Shown here: one piece after another, positions 23,496-32,768 of the stretch
Position numbering within the stretch: the stretch's first letter is position 1
Layout: each line of letters begins with the position of its first letter
DNA from: Actinomycetota bacterium
Lineage (GTDB): Bacteria > Actinomycetota > Acidimicrobiia > Acidimicrobiales > JAJPHE01
Assembly: GCA_027315345.1 (NCBI GenBank)
Contig: DAHUYE010000013.1
Location: 19,534 to 83,533 of the forward strand
Length of the DNA stretch: 64,000 nt
Direction: 5' to 3'
The notes under the pieces: model-generated
What the model was told of the DNA's origin: nothing
The model's database searches: none
What the model saw: the letters and a program-made list of their open reading frames with translations, nothing else
Translations under genes and position numbers: made by a program

Positions 23496-24304
23496 TGCCG
23501 ACGGTCATCGTGTCCGGAGTCGAGCTGTACTACGAGCGGGCCGGTTCGGGCCCGCCGCTGCTGTTCATCTCCGGGACCGGGGGAGATCTGCGCAATCAGC
23601 CCAACGTCTTCGCCGGTCCCTTGCCGCGACACTTCGATGTCCTGGCCTACGACCAGCGGGGCCTGGGCCGCTCGGCGGTGCCGCCCGGTCCGTACACCAT
23701 GGCCGACTACGCCGATGACGCCGCCGGCCTCATGGCGGCGCTGGACTGGGACCGGGCCGCCGTGGTCGGGGTGTCCTTCGGCGGGATGGTGGCTCAGGAG
23801 CTGACCCTGCGCCATCCGGACCGGGTCGGGCGCCTGGTGCTGGCCTGCACCTCGTCGGGCGGCGCCGGTGGAGCCTCCTACCCCCTCCACGAGCTGTCCG
23901 ATCTCAGCCCGGAGGCGCGGGCGGAGCGCAGCCTGGCCCTGGCCGACACCCGCCTGAATGAACAGTGGCGAGCAGCCAACCCGTCCCGGTGGGCCGAGTT
24001 GCTGCTCGGGGCGCAGTCCCAGAGCCGATCCGCCGGCGCCACCGAGCCCGAGCGGCTGGAGGGAGCGAGGCTGCAGTTGCAGGCCCGGCGGGGGCATGAC
24101 ACGTGGGCACGTCTGGGCCAGGTGTCATGTCCGACGTTGGTGTGCGGGGGTCGATTCGACGGGATCGCGCCCCGGGAGAATGTCGAGCGGCTGGCCTCGG
24201 CCATCCCCGGTTCCGAGCTGGTCTTCTTCGAAAGCGGCCACCTGTTCCTGGTCCAGGACCGGGCCGCCTTCCCCGCCATCATCGAGTTCCTCCAACGGGG
24301 ATGA
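23495..24304 (+). CDS. Alpha/beta hydrolase
   Basis: A 269-residue hydrolase of the 3-oxoadipate enol-lactonase/haloperoxidase-like group. It has an oxyanion-region FISGTGGD, YDQRGLGRS, nucleophile elbow GVSFGGM (Ser), Asp in CGGRFDGIAP and His in ESGHLFLVQ. The ATG overlaps the preceding stop by one base. The substrate is unknown. Confidence 0.88.
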   Translation: MPTVIVSGVELYYERAGSGPPLLFISGTGGDLRNQPNVFAGPLPRHFDVLAYDQRGLGRSAVPPGPYTMADYADDAAGLMAALDWDRAAVVGVSFGGMVAQELTLRHPDRVGRLVLACTSSGGAGGASYPLHELSDLSPEARAERSLALADTRLNEQWRAANPSRWAELLLGAQSQSRSAGATEPERLEGARLQLQARRGHDTWARLGQVSCPTLVCGGRFDGIAPRENVERLASAIPGSELVFFESGHLFLVQDRAAFPAIIEFLQRG

Positions 24305-24328
24305 TCCCGGGGACGTAGTTTCCCCGTC

Positions 24329-25216
24329 ATGTCTATTGCGAGGATGCAGTTCGGGCGGACGGGACATGCCAGCAGCCGGGTGATCTTCGGGGCGGCCGCC
24401 CTGGGCCGGGTCAGGCAGGAGAAAGCCGATGAGGTCCTCCCCGTGCTGTTGGAATTCGGCGTCAATCACCTCGACACGGCCGCCTCCTACGGGGAGTCCG
24501 AACTGCGGCTGGCCCCCTGGCTGGCCCGCCACCGAGGCGACTTCTTCCTGGCCACCAAGACCGGTGAACGCACCGGGGCCGGGGCCCGGGCCGAACTGGA
24601 GCAATCCCTGGAACGCCTGGGTACCGATCACGTCGATCTCATCCAGCTCCACAACCTGGTGGAGGAGGACGAGTGGGAGACCGCCCACGGCCCCGGCGGA
24701 GCGGTGGAGGCCATGGTGACGGCCCGGGAGGAGGGCCTGGTCCGCTTCATCGGCGTCACCGGACACGGCCTGCGCATCCCCGGCATGCACCGCCGCAGCC
24801 TGGGCCGCTTCGACTTCGACTCGGTGCTCTTCCCCTACAACCACGTGCTGCTGGCCGAGCCCGCCTACCGCTCCGACGTGGAGGCGTTGTTGGAACTCTG
24901 CGCCGAGCGGGGAGTGGCGGCGCAGACCATCAAGTCGGTGGCCCGCCGGCGCTGGCCGGACGGATTCGAGGGCCCCCGCTACAGCTGGTACGAACCGGTG
25001 CCCGAGGACGACGGGGCGGTGGAGCGGGCCGTGCACTTCGTGCTGTCCGAGCCGCGGGTCTTCCTCAATACCTCCAGTGATCTGCACCTGCTGCGCCCCA
25101 CCCTGGAGGCGGCCGCCCGACCCGTCACCACCCCCGCCGCCGAGGCGCTGGCCGCCGACGTGGAGCGCCTGGCCATGACGCCTCTCTTCGACGGGGCCGA
25201 ACTCGAACGCATCTGA
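24329..25216 (+). CDS. Aldo/keto reductase (second)
   Basis: A 295-residue AKR-fold protein. NHLDTAASYGESEL carries the catalytic Asp and Tyr, FLATKTGERT the Lys, and IQLHNLVEED the His. The C-terminal third (SSDLHLLRPTLEAA) resembles the iron-sulfur-less predicted oxidoreductases of the Tas/YdbC type rather than classical AKRs. A TAGTTT hexamer ends 7 nt before the ATG, so it may have its own leaderless promoter although it follows the hydrolase gene closely. Confidence 0.88.
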   Translation: MSIARMQFGRTGHASSRVIFGAAALGRVRQEKADEVLPVLLEFGVNHLDTAASYGESELRLAPWLARHRGDFFLATKTGERTGAGARAELEQSLERLGTDHVDLIQLHNLVEEDEWETAHGPGGAVEAMVTAREEGLVRFIGVTGHGLRIPGMHRRSLGRFDFDSVLFPYNHVLLAEPAYRSDVEALLELCAERGVAAQTIKSVARRRWPDGFEGPRYSWYEPVPEDDGAVERAVHFVLSEPRVFLNTSSDLHLLRPTLEAAARPVTTPAAEALAADVERLAMTPLFDGAELERI

Positions 25217-25259
25217 GAGGCCTTCCGGCGTCGGGCCGGTGGCGTCGCCCGGCGCCGGG

Positions 25260-26258
25260 TCACTCCTCGGTGGTGCGGGCGAAATCGTCCTGGGTCATGG
25301 GCTCCTCGGAGAAGGCCACCGAGACGTGCTGTTCGGGCCGGCGCTGGTTCTGGGTGGCCTGCAGGGCCATGGAACGCTGGTCGGCTTCGGTGAGTGGAGG
25401 CTGGACCAGGCCCCGGGGCCAGAGCCGGCGGGCCAGCACCGTGTTTACCTCGGCGGCGTAGACGGAGAGCTCCACCCCGATGTAGATCCACGCCAGCAGG
25501 CCCAGCACCAGCCCGAAGACGCCGTAGACGGCGCTGTCATTGCGCAGATCATGTCCGATCAGATAGCCCCCGGCCGCCTGCAGGATCGTCCAGCCGATCC
25601 CGCCGATCACGGCGCCGGGCCAGAGCTGGTGGGTCGGCACCGACTTGGGGGTCAGGGCCCGGAAGGCCAGGAAGTACTGGCCGATGTTGATCGCCACCGC
25701 CGCCGCCTCGCCCACCAGGCCCAGGGCCAGGTTGTGGCGGCCGAAGGTGCCGAACCCGGCGGCGAAGGTGGTGACGATCAGGCCCAGTCCGAGCACACCC
25801 AGGAAGCCGAAGCTGCGTCCCACCCGCTTGATGTAGTTGGGCCGTTCCGGGCCGGGCAGGTTCCAGATCTGGGCCATGGTGAACAGGCCGGCCTGGGCCA
25901 CGCCGGTCGTCCCCCACAGCAGCATGACCAGGCTGACGATGAGGGCCGCCCCCGAACCCCGCTGCAGGGCGTGGATGTTCTGGGTCAATTCGGTGCCGAT
26001 GACGGGGAACTGGGACAGCGTCGAATGCAGTACGGCCCGGCGGGCCGAGGAGGAATTGCCCAGGATCAGGCCCAGCACGGTGACCAGCAGGAGCAGTAGG
26101 GGGAAGATGGCCCCGAAGGCGGAGTAGGCCAGATTGGACACCAGGGTCCCGGCGTTGTCGTCGCCGAACTTCTTGGTCACGGCGAAGAGAAACGCCACCG
26201 GGGCATGCCCCTGCTGGAAGGAGTCGACCCGGCGGGCCACCCGCTCAATCGGATTCAC
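25260..26258 (-). CDS. YihY/BrkB-family inner-membrane protein
   Basis: A 332-residue protein with about six membrane segments. It shows the family start (KKFGDDNAGTLVSNLAYSAF) followed by IFPLLLLLVTVLGLI, and later ILQAAGGYLIGH and LLAWIYIGVELSVYAAEVN. YihY proteins are widespread; their function is unresolved (once annotated as RNase BN). The GTG at 26258 has AGGAGGG just upstream. The polar C-terminal 50 residues are cytoplasmic. Confidence 0.88.
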   Translation of the reverse strand: MNPIERVARRVDSFQQGHAPVAFLFAVTKKFGDDNAGTLVSNLAYSAFGAIFPLLLLLVTVLGLILGNSSSARRAVLHSTLSQFPVIGTELTQNIHALQRGSGAALIVSLVMLLWGTTGVAQAGLFTMAQIWNLPGPERPNYIKRVGRSFGFLGVLGLGLIVTTFAAGFGTFGRHNLALGLVGEAAAVAINIGQYFLAFRALTPKSVPTHQLWPGAVIGGIGWTILQAAGGYLIGHDLRNDSAVYGVFGLVLGLLAWIYIGVELSVYAAEVNTVLARRLWPRGLVQPPLTEADQRSMALQATQNQRRPEQHVSVAFSEEPMTQDDFARTTEE

Positions 26259-26366
26259 GGCCCTCCTGTACCCAATGGGCGGTATCGGAAAGCCGGAAAC
26301 ACAGCGTTAACCGGTGCGACCCACGCCCGAAACCCGTCCCTGGTTCTCTGCAATGACCACCATCCG

Positions 26367-27080
26367 ATGAGGGGGCGATCCGTGCTTCTGGCCATGAGAC
26401 TTTCGATGCCCGACCGGCCCGGGATGCTGGCCCAGGTGACCCAGGCCCTGGCGACGATCGATGCCGATATCGCCACGGTTGAGATCATCGAGCGTATCTC
26501 CGGGGTGGTGGTGGACGAATTCACCCTCACCACCCCGGCCATGGATCCGATAGCCCTGGCCCGGGAGTTGGAAGCCGTGCCGGGCGTGGTGGTGGAGTCG
26601 GTGCGCACCGTGGAGGAGCAGCCCTCCTCCATCGCCCTGCTCGAGTTGGCCGCCGAACTGTCGGCTCATCCCGGGGATCGGCTGACCACGCTGGTGGCCG
26701 GGGTGCCCCGGGCCATCCGGGCCGCCTGGTGCCTGGCCGTCTCCGGTGACTACCGGGGGGGTACGCGGGTGCTCGACATGAGCCAGGGCGCCCCCCGGAT
26801 CACCTCCGAGCACCTGCCCTGGCTGCCTCTGGAGAAGCCCCGGCGGCTGGCGGCGGCCGGCTGGATGCCGACCTCCTGGCGGATGCGGGCGGCCCTGGGA
26901 GGCCTGGAACTGGCCGCCTGGCCCCTGGGCGGTCCGTCGGTGGCCCTGCTGGTGGGGCGCTACTCCGGCCTGCGTTTCCGGGCCCCGGAACTGCGCCAGG
27001 TCGAGTTGCTGATCGACATGGCCGCCGGCCACGGTCCGGTGACCCTCGACCTGTCCACCCGGACGCTGACCGAGGCCTGA
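26367..27080 (+). CDS. ACT-domain protein
   Basis: A 237-residue protein. Residues about 7-75 are an ACT domain (LLAMRLSMPDRPGMLAQVTQ, DADIATVEIIE), which usually binds an amino acid. The rest (LELAAELSAHPGDRLTTLVAG, VALLVGRYSGLRFRAPELRQ) resembles a GAF-like or regulatory domain but is not assigned. The ATG at 26367 precedes the first strand by a few residues; GTG 26382 is possible. The interval 27081-27204 has no feature. Confidence 0.75.
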   Translation: MRGRSVLLAMRLSMPDRPGMLAQVTQALATIDADIATVEIIERISGVVVDEFTLTTPAMDPIALARELEAVPGVVVESVRTVEEQPSSIALLELAAELSAHPGDRLTTLVAGVPRAIRAAWCLAVSGDYRGGTRVLDMSQGAPRITSEHLPWLPLEKPRRLAAAGWMPTSWRMRAALGGLELAAWPLGGPSVALLVGRYSGLRFRAPELRQVELLIDMAAGHGPVTLDLSTRTLTEA

Positions 27081-27217
27081 GCCGGCGCCGCTCAGGCGGC
27101 TCTTGGGCCCGCTTGGGAATTCGCTCCGAAGCCGGGTGGTGCCGGCGTGACGATCGTGCCCGTCATGGCTGGGAAATTCCTGGGCGATGGTCACAGCCCA
27201 GGCGTACGGTGTCCTAA

Positions 27218-29050
27218 ATGCGCACAGGAGCCATCAGGCGCCTCATGCCGTATGTGCGCCCGTACCGCCGCCAGATGTGGGAGATGGGAACGGCGGCCAC
27301 GGGGGCCCTGGTGGCTGTGACCACCGTTCCACTGGTGACCGAGGCGGTGATCAACGGCCCCATCACCCACCATCGCGGTGGGCTGTGGCTGCTGGCCGGC
27401 CTGGCTCTGCTCCTCGGCCTGGGTGAGGGCCTCTTGCTGTGCATCCGGCGCTGGGTGCTGGGTCGGGCCGCCACCGGGGTGGAGACCGACATCCGTAACG
27501 ACCTCTACGCCCACCTGCAGCGCCTGCCGGTGTCCTTCCACGAGCGCTGGCAGTCGGGCCAGCTGCTGTCCCGGGCCACGGGGGACATCACCCTGATCCG
27601 CCAGTTCGTCGGCTACGGGATGATCTACCTGGTCGTCAACTCCATGACCTTCATCTACGTGGTGGCGCTGCTGTTGCACCTGGACGTGCGCCTGGCCTTT
27701 GTGGCCATCGTGGCCGTCATCCCGATTCTGGTGGCCGGTAACCGTTTCCGGCGCGACTACCACCGGGCCAGCCGGCTGGTTCAGGACCAGCAGGGGGACC
27801 TCACCACCATCGTGGAGGAGGCCGCCGTCGGCATCCGCGTCATCAAGGCGTTCGGGAGACATGGGCTGGAGAAAGCCCGCTTTGCGGGGATGGCGCGGAC
27901 GCTGCAGTCCTCGTCGATGGTGACGGTGCGGCTCCGAGGCCGCTTTTTTGCTCTTCTGGGCCTGATCCCCAACCTGGCCCTGGCCGCCATCGTGCTGGGC
28001 GGGGCCTGGGCCGTCACCGACCGGGTCCTCACCCTGGGCGGGCTGGTGGCCTTCGTTTCGCTGTTCCTCATGCTGGTGTGGCCGGTGGAGAGCCTCGGTG
28101 AGATCCTGGCCATGGCCCAGGAGGCCAGCGCCGCCGTGGAGCGGATCTGGGAGGTCTTCGACACCGAGCCGGACATAGCCGACCGGCCCGGGGCCATGGC
28201 CCTGGCCGACTGCACGGGCCACCTTCGCTTCGAGGGAGTGTCGTTCTCCTACCGCGAGGACGGGCCCCGGGTCCTCGACGGGGTGGACCTGGACATCGCC
28301 CCGGGGGAAACGGTGGCGCTGGTGGGCGCCACCGCCTCGGGCAAGAGCACCCTCATCTCGCTGGTGCCCCGGCTGGCCGACGTGACCGGTGGGCGGGTGA
28401 CCCTGGACGGGGCCGACGTCAGGGACATCCAGCTCGACTCCCTTCGCGGTCATGTCGGGATGGCCTTCGAGGAGCCGACCCTGTTCAGCGCCAGCGTGAG
28501 GGAGAACCTGACCTTCGGCGCCCCCGACGCCAGCGACGCCGAGATCGATGAGGCTCTGGAGACGGCCCAGGCCGGCTTCGCCTATGACCTGCCCTGGGGC
28601 CTGGACACCCGGGTGGGTGAGCAGGGCCTGTCCCTCTCCGGCGGCCAGCGTCAGCGCCTGGCCCTGGCCCGGGCCATTCTGGGTAAGCCCCGGGTTCTGG
28701 TCCTGGACGATCCGCTGTCGGCTCTGGACGTCCACACCGAAGCCAAGGTGGAGGAGGCCCTGGCCCGGGTCCTGTCCGGCACCACCGCCCTGGTCGTTGT
28801 CCACCGGCCCTCCACCGTGGCCCTGGCCGACCGGGTCGCCTTCCTGGACGGCGGCCGCATCGTGGCCACCGGCAGCCATCACGAACTGTTGGGGACCCTG
28901 CCTGCCTACCGGGCCATCCTGGCCCAGGAGGTGGATGCCCCCGCCGTCGACCTCGGTGACGAGGTGCCCCGGGCCGAGGAGGAAGCCGGCCACTCCGGCC
29001 GCACCGGGTCCGAGCTCGAGCCCCGCTGGTGGGAGGTGACGGCCGGATGA
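27218..29050 (+). CDS. Heterodimeric ABC exporter, subunit with degenerate site
   Basis: A 610-residue type IV ABC half-exporter. Six membrane segments lie in residues 1-310. The nucleotide-binding domain has Walker A GATASGKST, signature LSGGQRQRLALARA and Walker B LVLDDPLSALD. Asp replaces the catalytic Glu after Walker B, so its own composite site should be the degenerate one, as in BmrCD or TM287/288. TACGGT (27205-27210) ends 7 nt before the ATG, suggesting a leaderless mRNA. Its stop overlaps the next ATG (ATGA). The substrate is unknown; a lipid or drug is likely. Confidence 0.93.
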   Translation: MRTGAIRRLMPYVRPYRRQMWEMGTAATGALVAVTTVPLVTEAVINGPITHHRGGLWLLAGLALLLGLGEGLLLCIRRWVLGRAATGVETDIRNDLYAHLQRLPVSFHERWQSGQLLSRATGDITLIRQFVGYGMIYLVVNSMTFIYVVALLLHLDVRLAFVAIVAVIPILVAGNRFRRDYHRASRLVQDQQGDLTTIVEEAAVGIRVIKAFGRHGLEKARFAGMARTLQSSSMVTVRLRGRFFALLGLIPNLALAAIVLGGAWAVTDRVLTLGGLVAFVSLFLMLVWPVESLGEILAMAQEASAAVERIWEVFDTEPDIADRPGAMALADCTGHLRFEGVSFSYREDGPRVLDGVDLDIAPGETVALVGATASGKSTLISLVPRLADVTGGRVTLDGADVRDIQLDSLRGHVGMAFEEPTLFSASVRENLTFGAPDASDAEIDEALETAQAGFAYDLPWGLDTRVGEQGLSLSGGQRQRLALARAILGKPRVLVLDDPLSALDVHTEAKVEEALARVLSGTTALVVVHRPSTVALADRVAFLDGGRIVATGSHHELLGTLPAYRAILAQEVDAPAVDLGDEVPRAEEEAGHSGRTGSELEPRWWEVTAG

Positions 29051-30897
29051 GCACCGACCTGACCACGGCTTGGCGGGGGGTGGCGGCCGAGGACGCCGAG
29101 GTGGTCACCGCCCCCATGTCGGCCATGCTGCGGGGCCGCAGTCAGCGACTGTTGCGCTCGCTGCTGGCCCGCCACGGTAAGGCCCTCCTGGCTGCCGGGG
29201 CGCTGATCGTCGGCTTCGACGTGGCCAGCATGATCGGACCCCTGCTGGTGGAGCGGGCCATCGACAGCGGCCTGCCGGCCATCCAGCACCATCACGACTA
29301 CCTGCCCCTCCTCCTCACCGCGGCCGGCCTGGCCCTGGCCGGTGCCTTCCAGGCCGCCAGCGACTTCGGGTTCACCCTGGTCACCGGCCGGATCGGCCAG
29401 GCCGTACTCCTGGACCTGCGCCAGCGAGTCTTCGAGCACTTCCAGTTCCTGTCCATCAGCTTCCACGAGCGCTACACGTCGGGCCGGGTCATCTCCCGGC
29501 TCACCTCGGACGTCGACGCCATCTCCGATTTGTTGATGGACGGCCTGCAGGTGCTGGCCTGGGCCAGCCTCACCATCCTCACCGTGGCCGGGATCCTTGT
29601 CTGGCAGGACCCGGTGCTGGCCGGGGTGGTCTTCTGCGCCAGTCCCTTCGCCGTCGTTCTGACCCGCTGGTTCCGGCGGGAGTCGGTACGCGCCTACCGG
29701 GCCACCCGGGAGGCGGTGGCCCTGGTCATCGTCCACTTCGTCGAGTCCCTGGGCGGGATCCGGGCCGTCCAGTCCTTCCGCCGGGAGCCCCGGAACCAGG
29801 AGATCTTCGAGGCCCTGGACGAGTCCTACCGCTCGGCCAACCAGTGGTCGATCCGGCTGGTGGCGGTGTTCGGGCCCGGGGTCAAGGCGCTGGGCAATGC
29901 CAGCCTGGCCGCCGTGCTGCTGGTCGGGGCGGTGCGGGCCGAGCACGGCCGCATCACAGTCGGCGTGCTGGCCGCCTTCATCCTCTACCTGCGCCGGTTC
30001 CTGGATCCGATCCTGGACCTGTCGCAGTTCTACACACTGTTCCAGTCCGCCGCCGCCGCCCTGGAGAAGCTGTCCGGGGTGCTGGAGGAGGTCCCCTCCG
30101 TGCCCGAGCCGGCCGGGCCCGTCCCCGCTCCGATCCCGGCCCCGGCGGTACTGGCCGTGCCGGTGCGGGGCGAGATCACCTTCACCGGGGTCGACTTCGG
30201 CTACCGGGACCGGCTGATCCTGGAGGGCCTGGATCTGTACATCCCGGCCGGTCAGACGGTGGCGGTGGTGGGCGAGACGGGGGCGGGCAAGTCCACCGTG
30301 GCCCGGCTCATGGCCCGCTTCTATGACCCCACCGCCGGGACGGTGGCCCTCGACGGGGTCGACCTGCGCCGCATGGGGCGGGACGAACTGCGCCGCCACG
30401 TGGTGATGGTGACCCAGGAGAGCTTCCTCTTCTCCCGCTCGGTGGGGGAGAACATCGCCTTCGGCCGGCCCGAGGCCACCCAGGCCGAGATCGAGGCCGC
30501 CGCCCGGGCCGTCGGCGCCCACGGGTTCATCTCCCGGATGCCCGAGGGCTATGACACCCCGGTGGGCAAGCGGGGCGGCCGGCTATCCGCCGGCCAGCGC
30601 CAGCTGGTCTCCTTCGCCCGGGCCTTCCTGGCCGATCCGGAAGTCCTGATCCTGGACGAGGCCACCGCCTCGCTGGACATCCCCAGCGAGCGGCTCATCC
30701 AGCGCGCCCTGCTGACGCTGCTGGCCGAGCGGACGGCGGTCATCATCGCCCACCGCCTCACCACGGTGGAGATAGCCGACCGGGTGCTCATCGTCGAGGA
30801 CGGCCGGGTGGTGGAGGACGGCAGTCCGGCCGAACTGCTGGAGCGGCCCAGCCGTTACCGGCAGCTGTACCAGGCCTGGGCCGACAGCCTGGTCTGA
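29047..30897 (+). CDS. Heterodimeric ABC exporter, catalytic subunit
   Basis: A 616-residue half-exporter with six membrane segments and a complete nucleotide-binding domain: Walker A GETGAGKST, Q-loop TQESFLFSRSVGENI, Walker B LILDEATASLD with catalytic Glu, and H-loop IAHRLTT. Its signature is LSAGQRQ rather than LSGGQ, fitting pairing with the degenerate site of the partner. The 4-bp overlap with the first subunit gives equal expression. Confidence 0.93.
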   Translation: MSTDLTTAWRGVAAEDAEVVTAPMSAMLRGRSQRLLRSLLARHGKALLAAGALIVGFDVASMIGPLLVERAIDSGLPAIQHHHDYLPLLLTAAGLALAGAFQAASDFGFTLVTGRIGQAVLLDLRQRVFEHFQFLSISFHERYTSGRVISRLTSDVDAISDLLMDGLQVLAWASLTILTVAGILVWQDPVLAGVVFCASPFAVVLTRWFRRESVRAYRATREAVALVIVHFVESLGGIRAVQSFRREPRNQEIFEALDESYRSANQWSIRLVAVFGPGVKALGNASLAAVLLVGAVRAEHGRITVGVLAAFILYLRRFLDPILDLSQFYTLFQSAAAALEKLSGVLEEVPSVPEPAGPVPAPIPAPAVLAVPVRGEITFTGVDFGYRDRLILEGLDLYIPAGQTVAVVGETGAGKSTVARLMARFYDPTAGTVALDGVDLRRMGRDELRRHVVMVTQESFLFSRSVGENIAFGRPEATQAEIEAAARAVGAHGFISRMPEGYDTPVGKRGGRLSAGQRQLVSFARAFLADPEVLILDEATASLDIPSERLIQRALLTLLAERTAVIIAHRLTTVEIADRVLIVEDGRVVEDGSPAELLERPSRYRQLYQAWADSLV

Positions 30898-30914
30898 CGG
30901 CGTACCGTCTGGGG

Positions 30915-31919
30915 GTGGCCGATGAGGTGGTCGTGGAGGCGGCGGGCCGGGAGATGGCCATCAGCCACCCGGACAAGGTCTTCTTCGCGGAACGGGGCGA
31001 CACCAAGCTCGACCTGGTCAACTACTACCTGGCCGTGGAGGAGCCTCTGATGCGGGCCATGGGGGGTCGTCCGGTCCTCCTCCAGCGCTTCCCCAACGGA
31101 GCCGGCGGCTCCTCCTTCTTCCAGAAGCGGGTGCCCGAGTCCCGCCCGGACTGGCTGGAGACGGCCGTGGTCTCGACTCCCAACGGCACCACTTCCGACG
31201 CCCTGGTGGCGGCCGATATCGCCCACGTGATCTGGGCGGTGAACCTGGGCTGCCTGGGCTTCCATGTCTGGCCCAGCCGGGCGGCCGACCCCGACCACGC
31301 CGATGAGTTGCGCATCGACCTCGACCCGTCCCCCGGAGTCGACTTCGCCATGCTCCAGGAGGGGGCGGTCGAGGTGCACACCCTGCTGGCGGAACTTGGC
31401 ATCGATGGCCGGCCCAAGACCACCGGGAACCGGGGCATCCACATCTACGCCCGGCTCAGGCCGGAGTGGGACTCCTTCCAGGTGCGGGCGGCGGCGGTGG
31501 CCCTGGCCCGGGAGCTGGAGCGCCGCCGGCCCGATCTGTGCACGGCGGCGTGGTGGAAGGAGGAGCGGGGAGCGCGGGTCTTCATCGACTTCAACCAGAA
31601 CGCCCCCCACAAGACCGTCTTCGGAGCCTGGTCGGTGAGGGCCCGCCCCGGGGCCCAGGTATCCACCCCCTTCACCTGGGACGAGCTCGGCTCGGTCCAC
31701 CCGGACAACTTCACTTTGGAGACGGTTCCACCCAGGGTCGAAAACTCGGGTGACGCCTGGGCCGACATGACCCCGCAGCCCCTGGAACCGCTGCTGGGGA
31801 TGAGCCGGCGGGACATGGAGGCCGGGCTCATGGACGCCCCGTGGCCGCCTGTCTATCCCAAGATGCCCAACGAGCCGGACCGGGTGGCTCCCAGCCGGGC
31901 CAAGAAGCCCAAGAGCTGA
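30915..31919 (+). CDS. LigD-type polymerase/primase domain protein (stand-alone PolDom)
   Basis: A 334-residue archaeo-eukaryotic-primase-fold protein without ligase or phosphoesterase domains. The metal-binding motif is LRIDLDPSPG (two Asp), with TTGNRGIHIYARL (nucleotide contact) and FIDFNQNAPHKT containing the third Asp. ISHPDKVFF and DLVNYYLAV match the N-terminal conserved box. Such proteins add ribonucleotides during NHEJ or base-excision repair, as mycobacterial PolD1/PolD2 do. No Ku or ligase gene is nearby. TACCGT ends 6 nt before the GTG start. Confidence 0.9.
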   Translation: MADEVVVEAAGREMAISHPDKVFFAERGDTKLDLVNYYLAVEEPLMRAMGGRPVLLQRFPNGAGGSSFFQKRVPESRPDWLETAVVSTPNGTTSDALVAADIAHVIWAVNLGCLGFHVWPSRAADPDHADELRIDLDPSPGVDFAMLQEGAVEVHTLLAELGIDGRPKTTGNRGIHIYARLRPEWDSFQVRAAAVALARELERRRPDLCTAAWWKEERGARVFIDFNQNAPHKTVFGAWSVRARPGAQVSTPFTWDELGSVHPDNFTLETVPPRVENSGDAWADMTPQPLEPLLGMSRRDMEAGLMDAPWPPVYPKMPNEPDRVAPSRAKKPKS

Positions 31920-31948
31920 GGGGCCGAAGGGCCTGGGTCAATCCCGCC

Positions 31949-31984
31949 GGTCAGCTCGGTCAGCTCGGTCAGCTCGGTCAGGTC
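31949..31984. repeat. 9-bp tandem repeat
   Basis: Three perfect copies of GGTCAGCTC and a fourth with one change lie just after the LigD-type gene. Degenerate GGTCNNGTC units continue to about 32030. The unit is in an intergenic stretch (31920-32035) with no gene. Confidence 0.8.
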
Positions 31985-32035
31985 CGCCCGTCGGCCACCT
32001 CGGTCACGTCGGTCGGGTCGGTCAGGCCGTGGACC

Positions 32036-32416
32036 TCACCAGAAGGCCACCTGGCGAGGTTGGGGGTGGTCGAGCATCCGGGTGTCCTTGGTGATCAGCG
32101 GCCAACCGTTTTCGATGGCCGTGGCATAGATCTGCCGGTCGGCCGGGTCGCCCGGAAAGCTGTCCGGAAGGGCTACGGCCGTGGCCGCCACGGCCGGCGT
32201 CAGACCGGCCGTTCGGGCGTGTCGGGACAGTTCTGTCAGCCAGGCGCCGACGGGCTGGTCGGTGTGGACGCGGCCGTCCTGTGCCATCCAGGCCAACTCG
32301 TACCAGGACACCGAGGCCACCGCCACCTCGTCGGCGCCGTCGATCATCCGTGCTGCTGCCGGGCTGATTCGGCCCGAGTCTGTCGTCCACCAGTACAGGA
32401 CGTGGGTGTCCAGCAA
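32036..32416 (-). CDS. VapC-family PIN-domain toxin
   Basis: A 126-residue PIN ribonuclease. It starts LLDTHVLYWW with catalytic Asp, then has VASVSWYELAW (Glu), DPADRQIYATA (Asp) and LITKDTRML (Asp), so all four acidic positions are present and the toxin looks active. The start is a TTG 8 nt after the antitoxin stop. VapC toxins cleave tRNA or rRNA. Confidence 0.88.
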   Translation of the reverse strand: MLDTHVLYWWTTDSGRISPAAARMIDGADEVAVASVSWYELAWMAQDGRVHTDQPVGAWLTELSRHARTAGLTPAVAATAVALPDSFPGDPADRQIYATAIENGWPLITKDTRMLDHPQPRQVAFW

Positions 32417-32424
32417 GACGGTGC

Positions 32425-32652
32425 TCAGGAGGCCTCCCAGTCCTCGCCCGTGGAGAACAACTCCTCGTCGGTTGCATCGGTGCGCACCCTGCCGGCCATC
32501 AGGTCCTTGAGCGCCGCTGGTCCCCGCGCCGGCACGAGTCTGGCCACGGTCCGACCGTGCTTGGTGACCTCGATCTCGTCCCCATTGGATACGTCCTCGA
32601 GGAGTGCGAGCAGCTGAGCCTTGGCCTGGGTGGCGGTCACCTGACGAATCAC
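32425..32652 (-). CDS. Phd/YefM-type antitoxin (VapB)
   Basis: A 75-residue antitoxin. The N-terminus has VTATQAKAQLLALLEDVSNGDEIEVTKHG, split over the usual Phd/YefM DNA-binding fold, followed by TVARLVP and a C-terminal acidic toxin-binding tail (DEELFSTGEDW). The GTG at 32652 lies 6 nt after a perfect TATAAT and within a palindrome, so the gene should be leaderless and autoregulated. Confidence 0.88.
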   Translation of the reverse strand: MIRQVTATQAKAQLLALLEDVSNGDEIEVTKHGRTVARLVPARGPAALKDLMAGRVRTDATDEELFSTGEDWEAS

Positions 32653-32673
32653 ATGGTCATTATAATGACTATG
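32652..32673 (-). promoter_or_regulatory. VapB operator over a consensus -10 element
   Basis: The perfect palindrome GTCATTATAATGAC (32656-32669) sits inside a 22-bp near-perfect inverted repeat and contains TATAAT on both strands. The antitoxin GTG begins at its end. Binding here would block RNA polymerase. Confidence 0.7.
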
Positions 32674-32741
32674 TGAGTTGACAGCAGGCCCTCCGTCGCC
32701 GCCAGCAGGGCCGAGCTTCGGTCACGTCTCCGTCAACAAAA

Positions 32742-32757
32742 ATGTCGAATACGACAT
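32742..32757 (+). promoter_or_regulatory. Operator of the HTH-nucleotidyltransferase module
   Basis: ATGTCGAATACGACAT has perfect 6-bp arms around AATA. It adjoins TAGGAT (32757-32762), which ends 6 nt before the ATG at 32769. It is likely the binding site of the HTH protein itself. Confidence 0.6.
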
Positions 32758-32768
32758 AGGATGAGGCG

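Noticed and set aside
27191..28993. A 600-codon frame opposite the ABC subunit 1 gene
   Set aside because: Antisense shadow with Gly/His/Gln-rich composition; the plus-strand gene has all ABC motifs.
31921..31934. GGGCCGAAGGGCCT, a DevR-box-like sequence after the LigD-type gene
   Set aside because: No gene starts downstream at a fitting distance on either strand. More likely a terminator-like inverted repeat or chance.
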